This document shows positions 12,101 to 22,311 of a stretch of 64,000 nucleotides of DNA, piece by piece (position 1 is the first letter of the stretch; every line of letters begins with the position of its first letter). The stretch is taken from assembly GCF_033807715.1 (NCBI RefSeq), contig NC_084599.1:13827125-13891124 (forward strand). The letters run 5' to 3'. The stretch comes from Cololabis saira. Its lineage: Eukaryota > Chordata > Actinopteri > Beloniformes > Belonidae. A program made the position numbers and the translations under genes. The notes beneath the pieces were generated by a model. It was not told the DNA's origin, made no database searches, and was given only the letters and a program-made list of their open reading frames with translations.

Positions 12101-15100
12101 TTAATGTCATGGTCCTCTGTGGAGAGGGGAATCCAAAGTGGAGCTCTCTGGGGAATTCGGGGCATTAGGTATTCTTTATAGATGGAAAAAAAAAAAAAAA
12201 AAGCAAAGCTCAGTAGGAATGAAACATCGTCCTGGGCTTTGTTCAGTCATGCTGTGGGGCTGCTTTTGTTGTCTCTGGTACTGGAGGAATTGAACATGTC
12301 AATAGAAAAGGACTAAAATGGAAGTTTCTGACATTTTAGACTGAAATGTGTCACCCACCATCTAAAAGCCAAGTTTATATAACAGAGTATTTGAGTTTTC
12401 AACATAGATTATTCATTAGAAATATACATTACTACTAACTCAAGCTCAGCTTCTCTACATCGGCATCTTGGACTTTACTGCGCTGGAAAATTATGTAAAA
12501 TTTAGAAAAATCTGCTCTTTTTAGCTAAACAGTTAGTTAGTTGTGGAAATATATCCAAAATGACCACCAGCACGTTGATCAGAAGGAGGAAATGTAATGG
12601 ATGGCACCTAAATGATTCATGGAGAAATAATAACCCGCTTATTAACATAACGTTAAATTGGTACTACTGATTTTATAAAATAACACTTTTGTTAGGTAAT
12701 CAAAGTGTATCAAAGCTCAAGAAGTCACGAGTAGCATCACCTTGGTTGACTTTAAATGTTCATGGTCAAAAAGTATTGATGCAAACGTGGGTCTGTCGGC
12801 TCTATGTTTACATGGAATAAAGAGGAAATAATGAAAAATAATGACTGAAAACATTAAAAAAGAGAATATTTTCTGTCTTTTTTTCTTCTGTCAGAGGGAA
12901 ACCCCGATGCTGGTTCTCCCACGTCAGCAAGCAACATTGAAGAAGACATTGAAAAAGAGAAAAATGGTGAGAGTCCCTCCAGAGAATTGGTGCCTGATCC
13001 TGGCCCGGACTCCAGCGGTCACGCACAGAACAACTCTGATATCAACCCACCTTTCAACGCCACCAGCAACACGACGGCAGAAAACCTAACCGTTACTATC
13101 ACACCGCGGGAAGAAAATGGTAACTATGTGTATCTAACATTTGGCTCCTGTGAAAATGTAAAGGAAGCTCGTGCTTAGGTACTTGGCAACTTTGTGATGT
13201 GCGAATGTGGAACAGGATGTTGAGTTATTGTCATCCTCTGTTTGAGGCTTGCCAGACAGGAAGTTACATCACGCGTGCAAAGGATGCGAAGTAGAGCAGC
13301 AGGTAGCGTTGAGCTGAGGAGCTATATTTAAGTTCTTATCACATTTCCACCTCCAGAAGTGGGCCACAGAGGCGGCGGCAGGGTGAAAATGCTGACAACC
13401 TTGGCAAAAACCCAACACAAACAGGGACGGAGAGCTCGTTGTAGGTATTACATAAGTAGTTCACAAGGAAGAGCTGAACACTGGGTACACAACAGAGATG
13501 GTGCAGAGGTAAAAGAGGGCAAATGAAGAAATGAACGATTGCTTTCATTTAGAAAAGTGGCATCTGTCTGGAGAGCAATGGGAAAGTGTTTCTGAAGGAA
13601 AGTCAGTGAAGACGTGATTTAGACGGCGTTGGGGAGGGAACTGATTAAATCCTGTGTGACTTTTCACAAGCAGGTGACAAGAAGTGACCCCCCCCCCCAC
13701 CTCCGTTATACGACCGTGTCTTTCACACACATTGGTGCTGGCTCACGCGCTTGATTCCACATTTTTACAGCTTGCAACATTTACTTTTTGTTCATCATTT
13801 AAGCAGGAAGAAAGCTATGATTATATCTAAGCTCACATTGTCTGACTTTGAATGTCCTGCCTCCAATACGCTGTAGGTGCATGAATGTTTATTTGTAATC
13901 CGTCTAAATCAGGGGTCGGCAACCCAAAATGTTGAAAGAACCATATTGGACCAAAACACAAAAAACAATTATGTCTGGAGCCGCAAAAAATGAAAAGTCT
14001 TGTATAAGCCTTAGAATGAAGGAAAATGGTGAAAGGTGAAATGTCGAGAAAAAACTCGAAATGTCGAGAAAAAAGTCAAAATTCCGAGAAAAAAGTTGAA
14101 ATGTCGAGGAAATAGTAAAAATTTCAAGAAAAAAGTCGAAATGTTGAGAAAAAATTCGAAATGTCGAGAAAAAAGTCGAAATGTCGAGAAAAAAGTAAAA
14201 ATTTCGAGAAAAAAGTTGAAATGTCGAGATTAATGTTGAAGTACAATTTCGAGAAAAAAGTCGAAATGTCGAGATTAAAAAGGAAAGGAAAAGGGAAGAA
14301 AAAAAAGAGAAAAAAAGGAAAAAAGAAAAAGAAAAAAAAAGGGTCAAACATTTTTGAAAAAGCTCCAGAGCCACGGGTTGCCGACCCCTGGTCTAAATCA
14401 TGCCATAAAGTGGCTTTTCATCCAACGGAGGTCTCATTCACAGTGTTGTTTTGGTTCTGTGGTTCCTTAACAGAACCGGTGTGAACATGAACAAGACATG
14501 GAAGTAAAAAAAACAACAAAAAAAAACACTGTGTTGGTTGTAAAGGACGTGTAGGAGTCTACAGCCATGCCAGCAGCTCAGACAGCCCGTTAATGTAATG
14601 ATTACGCTTACAATGACATCTGACAATGAATGATATCTGCCATCCTCACCTTCTTTGTGTAGGGCGTCAGTGTATTTCTGTTCAGAGTATTATTATATGC
14701 TACAATGTGCTAATCACTATCTAGTATAAGGTGAACTGATGGAGTATTATGTCTCACAGTAGTCTGTTACAAAGTAGTTGAATAGTTTCAGCCAGAAACA
14801 AAGTGTTTGCTCAGAAGGCTAAATTTAGAAAGGTAAAAAAATAAATAAAAAGAGAGCCCAGCCTGTGGTTCGGTTTACTTCTTTTGTATTTTAGGCATGA
14901 ACAGACGCTAAGACGTGAATGTTTTATACATAACTGTAAGTGTAACTCTGTATCTGCATTATTCTGATTTTCTTTCTGCTTCTGCAGCGACCACAGTTTC
15001 TCCCGTAACGGCAGTTTCACACGAGAATGAAAGCTCAACGACCCAGCCGCCATCTCAGCCCCCAGCTGTTCCCTCGGAGAGCCACTCCTCCACCCCCCAC

Positions 15101-17746
15101 CCTGTATCAGTTACCACAGCCCTCACCACACCTTCATCAAACAACAGCAAGTCCAATCACTCCGGCCCTGTTTCAACGACAAAGCAGCCCACTGAAACCG
15201 AGGCGCCCTCTTCCACTTCTACCCAAACACCTGAGGAGCAAAAGCCCGAAACGTCCTCTGCCACCACCGCTACCACGACTGCTCTGTCCGGCTCGGCGTC
15301 CAGTGCCGGCTCATCTCACACGCCCACCGCCTCTCAACCGTCCACCATCACTTCCCAGTCCAGCACCATCCCTCTGACTTCCACTGAAGCACACCTGAAG
15401 GCCAGCACCACCAGCGCTTCTCCCAGCGGCACCTCCATCCAGGCTAGAACCCACCCCGGCAGCCCATCCCAGCTCAACATGGGGGGTGACTGTAAGTGCA
15501 AAATAACTTCTAGTGCTGGTCGATACATTTCCTCTGGACAATTCGCTGAAGTGAACTGGCTGCACAACAAAGGCCACAGTGTTCATTGTTTTCCAGTACA
15601 AGCCGCCCATTGCTTCTGCACAGAGACACAACACACGACACAACACATCACCCCATTTACATCTTCTACTAGCACCATCACCACCAAGCACTCCGCAATC
15701 AGGGGTTTGTTTGGGAAAGGAACGGAGCTACTCATGCGGACCCAGCCGTTGAGAGTTCACTTAGTTTTGTTTCTACTTCTTTTGTCTGTCTGCTGAATGA
15801 ATGATATATCCACACTTTCTCTTTCTGTATCTGCTCGGCCTACTGTTTAGACTTCTCGAGTGTGCTTTAGTGAGGCAGTGATTGCGAAGGAAGAAATGAA
15901 CTTCCCTCAGCTGACCGGCCGGCTTCCCGACAGTTGCACTTTTCTCTGCTCGTCTCCCTCTGTGTGGTTTTATTAGAGGCTTGGCGTCGTGCCTCTTTCC
16001 ATTAGCCAGAGGAATAGGCAGCAGTCACTGCTCTGTGGTGGATGTTAGTTTCAACTCCGGCCAGGTTTACTTAACAGCCCCTCCATGGCAACATCTATCT
16101 AGACAAACATCTCGTGCACAGAAATATAACGGGAGAGACCGAAGGAGCGAGATGTTTTTAGAAGTTAAACGGTAAACTTAGATAGAAAACTGAAACGTGC
16201 TGTTTACACACACTATTCATAGCAGGTATTTGTCCCAAAATTCCCCCCATAGGCCAGTTTAGCACACCAGCTTTGTCTGATATTTGTGTTCTGAGCTACA
16301 CGATGAACACTTTACTCCTGTACTTGTACCTTGACTAAGTGAACACCAATCTCAATGCTGCATTGAGCCACACAGACGTCTGCTGACGGGTCCCCTTGTG
16401 TCTCTGTTCCAGCAGCTCACGGCCCTACCACGTTAGACCCCCTCCTGGCTGGCCTGGTGTCAGCCTTCATCCTCACTGCCGTCGTCATCACTCTGCTCCT
16501 TTTCCTAAAGCTCCGCCGGAGGAACAACAGACCAGAGTTTCGCAGGTTGCAGGACTTACCCATGGTGAGCACGAGCACGACATGTGACGATATTCTTCAG
16601 CACGGATGTGACACGCTGTTGTAGCCAGTATTCATTTGGCCTGAATGTAAATGCGCCGTTACTATCTCAACTAGGGGTGGGTATTGGGAAGGACCTCACG
16701 ATACGATACGCATCACGATACTTGAGCCACGATACGATACACATTGCGATATCCCGATTATGCGATATCCCGATTATTATATCCTACATAGTTCACCGAA
16801 GAATTTAAAAATGCATCACACATCTTAAAATCCAAGTTGTATATATGTACATCAGATGATAGTGATGGATCTTAAAATCCGAGTTGCACGTTCATCAGAT
16901 TATAGTGACAATTCATGGGACAAACTGATTCAAAACAATGTTTTATTATAACTATACAAGCTAAAGTTACAACATATTTGTATATGTTTTTCATATTATT
17001 TACATCATATGAAATTAACATTAAATTTAGTATGAGGTTGCTTTAATTATGTGGCAAATGATAATAAACACAAGAAAGATGGGTACTAAAACCAAGGACA
17101 GGCACAGTGATCAGTCAGTATAGATATAAATCCATAAATAAATAAACCTCTGTCCATTATTTTTCATTTTTTAAGGACAGGCAATTGTGTTGTATAAAAA
17201 ATAAATGATAAAATGAAATAAAACGTGAAATAAAACCTGAGCTCAGTGCAGGGCCCTCCCAGGGTTGGTAGAGAGTGGCAATGCCCAGGACTGTCACTTA
17301 GGTAGGAGCACTGGGTGATGTAATGGGAAAAAATCTGGGATAAAAAATATTAAAAAAAAAAAAAAAAAAAAAATCGATATTCAAATTTTGAATATCGATA
17401 TTGAATCGGCTGGAAAAGTATTGCGATATATTGCCATATCGATATTTTTGCCCACCCCTAATCTCAACCCTTTTCCAATCACAATATAACTCCTATTACC
17501 CTACAGTTTCCTTCTCTAAGTCTGAATAAGAAAGTTTGTATTATTAACCAATAAAATAGCTGATTCAAAAGAAGTAGCTTTAATTGATATGAACTGTGGT
17601 GCGTCAAAGTCTAATGTACAGTTTGAAGATGTGACACTACTGAGAGCATGATGGTGGAAAATAACATCAAAATGGTTTCATTCTCCCATCTCCCTGCTTA
17701 GGATGACATGATGGAGGATACTCCACTCTCCATGTACAGCTACTGA
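9066..17746 (+). CDS. Mucin-like single-pass type I membrane glycoprotein
   Basis: Five coding exons (9066-9138, 12895-13119, 14988-15491, 16413-16564, 17702-17746) join without frame conflict into 332 residues. Order: a signal peptide (hydrophobic LLAALCALLVLSL, likely cut after GSA near residue 21); an acidic stretch; a long Ser/Thr/Pro-rich mucin region (about residues 100-268) with several N-glycosylation sequons (NNS, NAT, NTT, NLT, NES, NHS); a transmembrane helix (about 280-300, LLAGLVSAFILTAVVITLLL); a basic stop-transfer KLRRR; and a short acidic tail ending MEDTPLSMYSY. It therefore probably sits at the cell surface as a heavily O-glycosylated sialomucin. I do not recognise the family: it looks like CD34/endomucin/PARM1-type proteins in layout, but such regions evolve fast, so no symbol is given. 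The first of two adjacent ATGs was taken; the next codon would work as well. Confidence 0.85.
9600..9780 (+). mobile_element. 3' tail of a non-LTR retrotransposon
   Basis: The sequence GAGGACCCCAGGAAGAATAG, then CTAATGGGGATCCTAAATAA and a (TAAAC)n tail, is the common 3' end of fish L2/Maui-like LINEs. Only the tail is present. The clade name is from memory of the family's look. Confidence 0.7.
9836..9960 (-). mobile_element. SINE/LINE-tail-like fragment
   Basis: GGCAAGGCAAGTTTATCCCT followed by CAAATTGCTTTACAAAG is typical of a widespread fish short retroelement tail in reverse orientation. It is diverged and without clear ends. Confidence 0.45.
12895..13119 (+). CDS. Mucin-like gene, coding exon 2
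   Basis: This 225-nt exon (acceptor TTCTGTCAG, donor GTAACT) is phase 1 at both ends. It encodes an acidic stretch and four N-glycosylation sequons. Confidence 0.85.
13910..14390. mobile_element. hAT-type MITE with internal minisatellite
   Basis: A 481-bp element with inverted ends CAGGGGTCGGCAACCC / GGGTTGCCGACCCCTG and a perfect 8-bp duplication GTCTAAAT on both sides (13902-13909, 14391-14398). The 8-bp duplication and the CAGGGGTCGGCAACC end are typical of hAT elements. Confidence 0.92.
14038..14275. repeat. Minisatellite, ~20-bp unit
   Basis: About a dozen tandem copies of a unit close to GAAATGTCGAGAAAAAAGTC, inside the hAT MITE. They generate long phenylalanine/serine- and lysine-rich frames on both strands that are not genes. 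Confidence 0.95.
14988..15491 (+). CDS. Mucin-like gene, coding exon 3 (Ser/Thr/Pro mucin domain)
   Basis: A single 504-nt exon (acceptor CTTCTGCAG, donor GTAAGT), phase 1 at both ends. It is almost wholly Ser, Thr and Pro, with no perfect tandem repeat. Its Pro/Ser bias also creates long overlapping frames in other readings, which are shadows. Confidence 0.85.
15492..16412 (+). other. Mucin-like gene, intron 3
   Basis: A 0.9-kb intron. The mucin frame runs on past the donor to a stop at 15796, so retention would give a shortened form without the known membrane helix. No other feature is visible. Confidence 0.65.
16413..16564 (+). CDS. Mucin-like gene, coding exon 4 (transmembrane helix)
   Basis: This 152-nt exon has acceptor CTGTTCCAG and donor GTGAGC, in-phase 1, out-phase 0. 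It encodes the 20-residue membrane helix followed by the KLRRR stop-transfer and the proximal cytoplasmic tail. Confidence 0.87.
16565..17701 (+). other. Mucin-like gene, intron 4
   Basis: A 1.1-kb intron, most of which is the hAT MITE at 16672-17460. Confidence 0.85.
16672..17460. mobile_element. hAT-type MITE
   Basis: A 789-bp element with ends TAGGGGTGGGTATTG / TTTTTGCCCACCCCTA and a perfect 8-bp duplication ATCTCAAC (16664-16671 and 17461-17468). Subterminal regions are rich in CGATA/ATCG words, as in many fish hAT MITEs. It has no transposase. Confidence 0.93.
17702..17746 (+). CDS. Mucin-like gene, coding exon 5 (C-terminal tail)
   Basis: The last coding exon (acceptor CTGCTTAG) encodes 14 residues, DDMMEDTPLSMYSY, then TGA. 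The tail is acidic and ends in tyrosine-containing residues that could be phosphorylated or bind adaptors; this is inference. Confidence 0.83.
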   Translation, partial: DDMMEDTPLSMYSY

Positions 17747-19430
17747 CGGAGTCTCGGCAGAACTTTCAGCACCCAAACATCCTTCTTCAATCCAGACTCG
17801 AGCCAGTGTTTTTGTTGAACCTGGTCTCTACTCCCTAATCTGTACCAAACAGAGAGAAGCCCGGGTAGGTGTGAGCATATTCCTGGATGGCTCTCATCTT
17901 TCCACATTATTGGCATCCACAACGGCAAAAAAAGACATGACTGAAACTGCAGTCGACAATGAAGATAAAACCCACGATGGATCCCTTTGGAAAAAGTCAG
18001 TTTTTTGGGCTTTTTTTTTACTTTGGGCCTGTATTGCATGTTAATCACCTCAGTCCATCTTCTGCGGTTATAGATGATGTTTTGTTTCCATGGAATTCAC
18101 AAGAGTAGGTTTTAAAGCAGGAGGAAACAGGTTCACATAGAGTTGGATTGAGCCTGTCGTGCACCCTGGAGGTGCCGGTCCGATTTCCCTCCGCCGGGAC
18201 AAGTCAGGCAGAAATGAAGGCCAAATAAATCTGATGATGATGGCTGTGCAAAGAAACTCACAGGCTGATTATAGTGTTAACAAGGTTGCACTTTACTTTT
18301 TCAGGAGTAAGGAAGAAGAAAAAAAAGAAAAAAAGAAAAAAATATTTTTTGTAAGAGGAAAAGTTACATTTTGTGTGAGTGCATGTGTGTGCATGTGTTC
18401 AGAGTGTATGATGATGTTTATGATGATGTACTTGAGGCACAGCTATTTAAGTGTTGCTTTTCGGTGTAGGATCCACTGCCTTTAGGTTTGTTTTTTTATT
18501 TTTTTGCTACTTTTATTTCCTGCAGGCTTTAGTGCAGGAAAAAGTGCCTTGCGCAGCATAAAAACGTCTCTTGCTGAATTCTGCTTTTATACGACAGACA
18601 AACTAACTTCCAGATTTACCAGTCATTCCCAAATCTTTCCTATTCACATTTCAACACTCTCAAGGGGACATATCTGTCCTGACTTGTTGGCGCTTGAAGA
18701 CAAGCCTCGAGCATAACGTCCACGAGGCACTCCTTCACACAATGATGGCTGCAGACTTACGTTTCCTCATATCAGTATCGTCCTATGCATTGTAAATACT
18801 ACTGATGGTTTTAATTAAAATTCCTCATCTAGATGCTGCTTGGGCATTGATCACACACAAACGTATTCGTAAGTGGTCAGACCTGGTAAAACCCTGATTC
18901 TAGTAAGCAAGCTCCCAAATACTCCCCTGATTACAGTCTGTCAGGCTGGCTTTATACTTGCTCTGCTGATCTGCAGGAAAATATGAGTGGAAGTGTGAGA
19001 AATGCAAAAAGATGCTGACCATTCCTCCTACTGACTCAAGTTTGAGTACGAGCTCAATCTGTGTTTTTAAGGTTTGATTTTCATGCCACTAAACAATGAA
19101 ACTGCAACATAATTCATGAGCCACCAGAACAGATACTGATATTTTGTACGCATCAGTGGATGCAATGCAACATTTTGGGTGATATTGGTGGCTACTGTCT
19201 AAGCGGTGCAAAGTTCAAGTGGAAGTTCAGTTGGGCTGGGATGTGGGGGATGTGAAGGCCATAGCAAACCATTCATGTTGATATTTTTCATTTTCTCTGT
19301 TGAAAGAGTGTGTGTAAGTTGTATATTGACCTTTTCTTAAAGTGTTAAAAAAGAGCTGAATGCATTGTGAAGCCTTGCTGCCTCATGTGAATCACGGACA
19401 GTTTAAGATTAAAGGTATTTTGAAGTCCAC
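17747..19430 (+). other. 3' UTR of the mucin-like gene
   Basis: About 1.7 kb without coding features after the stop. Candidate polyadenylation signals ATTAAA are at 18814-18819 and 19408-19413; either could end the transcript. Confidence 0.55.
19408..19413 (+). terminator. Candidate poly(A) signal, mucin-like gene
   Basis: ATTAAA followed within 30 bp by a pyrimidine/T-rich stretch. The alternative is ATTAAA at 18814. Confidence 0.4.
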
Positions 19431-19547
19431 CAGCACCTCTCTTTTTCCTTTTCAACACATTTTGTTGTAAACAACTTGAATTCAGAACCAAAAAAGTAAT
19501 ACAATCACAATGAAGACTCAAAATAAGGCTCTGCTTTTTGAAGAGAC

Positions 19548-19553
19548 TTTTAT
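19548..19553 (-). terminator. Candidate poly(A) signal, ccdc163
   Basis: AATAAA on the minus strand, about 2.6 kb downstream of the ccdc163 stop and about 130 bp from the opposing signal, which fits tail-to-tail genes. Confidence 0.5.
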
Positions 19554-21780
19554 TGTGGAGATTTAAAAAAAAGAAAAATACAAAACATGTACAGCCTCAG
19601 TGACTGAATCAATAACCTGCTTTACAGCCAGATGCAATAAAATGGCGGTTAAAAAGGTCGTATTCATCAGCCAATGTGAGGAGCAAATAGATCAGCCTCA
19701 CCCTTATCAAATATCTATTTAACCACCATAATACAGACATCAGTATACGTGATCTGTGTCCTTTTCCTCTTGGAGTCTGATCAATCTGGTTCCTCCAGAT
19801 TTGCCTTTGACGTCCACGGGCCAGTATCAGCAGGCACGGTAGAAGCTGCCTCTGGATGCCACTGAGGCACACAACCAGAGAAACAAAACATGTAATTCAG
19901 GCCGACAAACAAAAGACTTCCAACATGGTCGAGTGTGAGCTCAGTAGGAGCACTAGGGAATGACTAAGATCTTGTTGATCCAAGATTATTGGCAATTTTG
20001 ATGTCATCTTGGTTGTTTTGACTAGTGGTTCTTAGATGCCACTGGTACGAGTGATTGCATAAAAGCCTGCCCACTACTGTGACTCATCTTAGTATTTCTG
20101 TGCTGGTGCAAATAATACAGGTACATCAGACTTTTATCTGGCTTTAATCAGAAATGTTTTAAATCAATGGCAGTTGCTTGGCCTTTACTGACAGGCCTAG
20201 ATTTTAATGTGACTAGTCAACTCTGTGGACAGTTCATGTCCTCAATAGGAAAGGGGGCACAGACTAATGCAATCAGTTTGGTTATTTCTTTTATATCCCT
20301 AATCCTTTAATTCCTCCCCCCCCCCCCCTCACCCAGATTTTGTTTTTTTTGGAAGATCTGACATTTATGCTGTTATTTTTATTGTTTCGTCTTCCGCCGC
20401 CAATTTTATAAGGGTACCTTGACGTTTTAGATCCCGTTTATATATACTGCCCATCAGAGCCACACACAGCCTGCCATGAAACAGGTCTGAATTAACGGTA
20501 TTGATGGTTTTCCTGTCCTGTTAATGGAGGTGGATGCATTTATAGGCTAAAAGCTTTTGATTCTTAACGGCTTTTATTTCCGCTACATGAGCCGAAACCT
20601 ACTGTATCCAGCATCAGATTCTGTCTGTACATAAAACAGCAAGATGGGAGGATGATGCTTTCCACACTGGATAAAACATTTTTGACATAATGCCAACTTT
20701 GAGCTTCAAAACTTTAGGGGCTAAAAGTTGGGGTGGATCTTTACCTCCGACATGCTTCTGTATATAAAGGCAATTAGATTCTAGTCTAAAAGGAGGCTTA
20801 CTGACCCTTTTTTTCTTATTTTAAGATGCCAAGTTAGGGAGGGTTAGGCTTGGCGAAGGGTCTATATTAAGTTATAGGATCCATAAAGTGTCCCATTATG
20901 GAGGCTACTGGTGCAATGAGCAAAGTTCTGCCCAAATCTTCGCTTGAAAGCTTTACCAAACCCAAACAATCAGTAATCAGAAAGAAATATGGTTTTAATC
21001 TACTTTTGCCTTCAACCAAGCATTGTGGTTTAGTAATCACAGTGCTTCTGTCTCTAACTTCGGCAGGACCCATAAATTACTGTCACTGGGAAGAAACATC
21101 TGGATAGAGGGTGTGGCAATGACAAAAAAAACTTCATTTACTTAGGAAGGCTTACTTTGAGACATAATGGATCTTTTCAAAAACACATTGTTACTGGCGT
21201 GAAGCCTGCGCATCATGAAACAAGTGAATGAAAAGCTCGTCAACAGCTGGCCGCCTCTCCTCTTTGTTGCCAGCTCCCTCCGAGTCCGTACATGTGGAGA
21301 CAGCCTCGGCATACTACTGAAGCAGAATCTTCATCCCTAAACCTCCAATACATCTCACCGCCTCTAACTATATATTTGATATTATAAACACCATTTCAAA
21401 TGGATACGAATATGTTTTCATTTGCTGTGGACTTGATTCCAATATAAAAAAAAAAAAGAAAAACATGTCCAAACTTGCCCAACATTGTGTGATCTCTTCC
21501 CCATACTCTGACAGACTACTATTTAAGTGGCCGCACTATGCTTTTTTGTATTTTCTGACTCGTCTACAGTGATATTAAGATGAATTATCGTCTTAGAAGT
21601 GACCAGAGGCTCAAAAAAAATTAGGAAAACTTTACGTTGCATCATTCCTACGGACTACATGCTCTGTTTTCAGGGGGATGGGAACTCTTCTTTCTGGAGG
21701 AATTCTTAAAAACATCAGCTCTCTGATGTCATTGTGGGCAAAATTTGCCCATCGTGTGGTCATATTCTCCAAGTCGTGCA

Positions 21781-21819
<39 letters not shown>

Positions 21820-22192
21820 CCACTTATGACACCGAAGAGCCTCAACTGCTGGCAATGGTGGGGTTAGGAGTGGTTGGTTTGGCAACAGCACTGTTATTTT
21901 ATTTTTCTTGGCTACACGTTTCCTGACTGTCTGCAATTTGTTGCATTTCCCACATCTATACCTGCTGCTTTTTTGATGACTCAAAAGACACATACAACTA
22001 TTTTTGCTATTTTACCTGCTTTCATCAATAGGTTTGGGTGTTTACAACAAAGCTGCACATATCAGCGTTAACTCAATTTAAAAGTATTCCTACATTTTAT
22101 TTGGTGGTTTAGTCATGAGAGGAAGCGTCTTTTTGTCGCTGGATGGTTCCCTGGTGTCGTCACCTTTGCCAAGAGCTTCTTTGGGGAAAAGC
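19554..22192 (-). other. Probable 3' UTR of ccdc163
   Basis: 2.6 kb with no coding exon between the ccdc163 stop codon and the candidate poly(A) signal. It includes the (TA)n tract near 21784. A closer unrecognised poly(A) signal could make the UTR shorter and part of this DNA intergenic. Confidence 0.45.
21782..21818. repeat. (TA)n microsatellite
   Basis: An uninterrupted TA tract of about 36 bp in the probable ccdc163 3' UTR. Confidence 0.97.
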
Positions 22193-22311
22193 TCAGAGGT
22201 CGTTAAAACTTAGGTCTGAATCGTCATCGAGAAGATCATCCCCATCGTTGTCGTCATCCTCCACGTCTGATCCTGGAACGGCGAACTCCCCTGGGCCGGA
22301 CACTCGAAGTT
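22193..22311 (-). CDS. ccdc163: ccdc163 coding exon 11 (last)
   Basis: Acceptor GTCTGCCAG; encodes a strongly acidic tail (VEDDDNDGDDLLDDDSDLS, then FNDL) and ends with TGA at 22193-22195. Confidence 0.75.

Larger units (their letters stand above)
9139..12894 (+). other. Mucin-like gene, intron 1
   Basis: A 3.8-kb intron. Apart from a LINE 3' tail (9600-9780), a SINE-like piece (9836-9960) and short low-complexity tracts, I see nothing in it. Confidence 0.75.
13120..14987 (+). other. Mucin-like gene, intron 2
   Basis: A 1.9-kb intron whose main content is a hAT MITE at 13910-14390. The rest shows no recognisable feature. Confidence 0.75.

Noticed and set aside
13904..14484. Long Phe/Ser-rich (minus) and Lys-rich (plus) open frames
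   Set aside because: They are direct readings of the 20-bp minisatellite in the hAT MITE; no codon bias or domain.
15027..15691. Proline-rich frames on both strands over the mucin exon
   Set aside because: They are other-frame shadows of exon 3; only the Ser/Thr/Pro frame joins in phase with the neighbouring exons.
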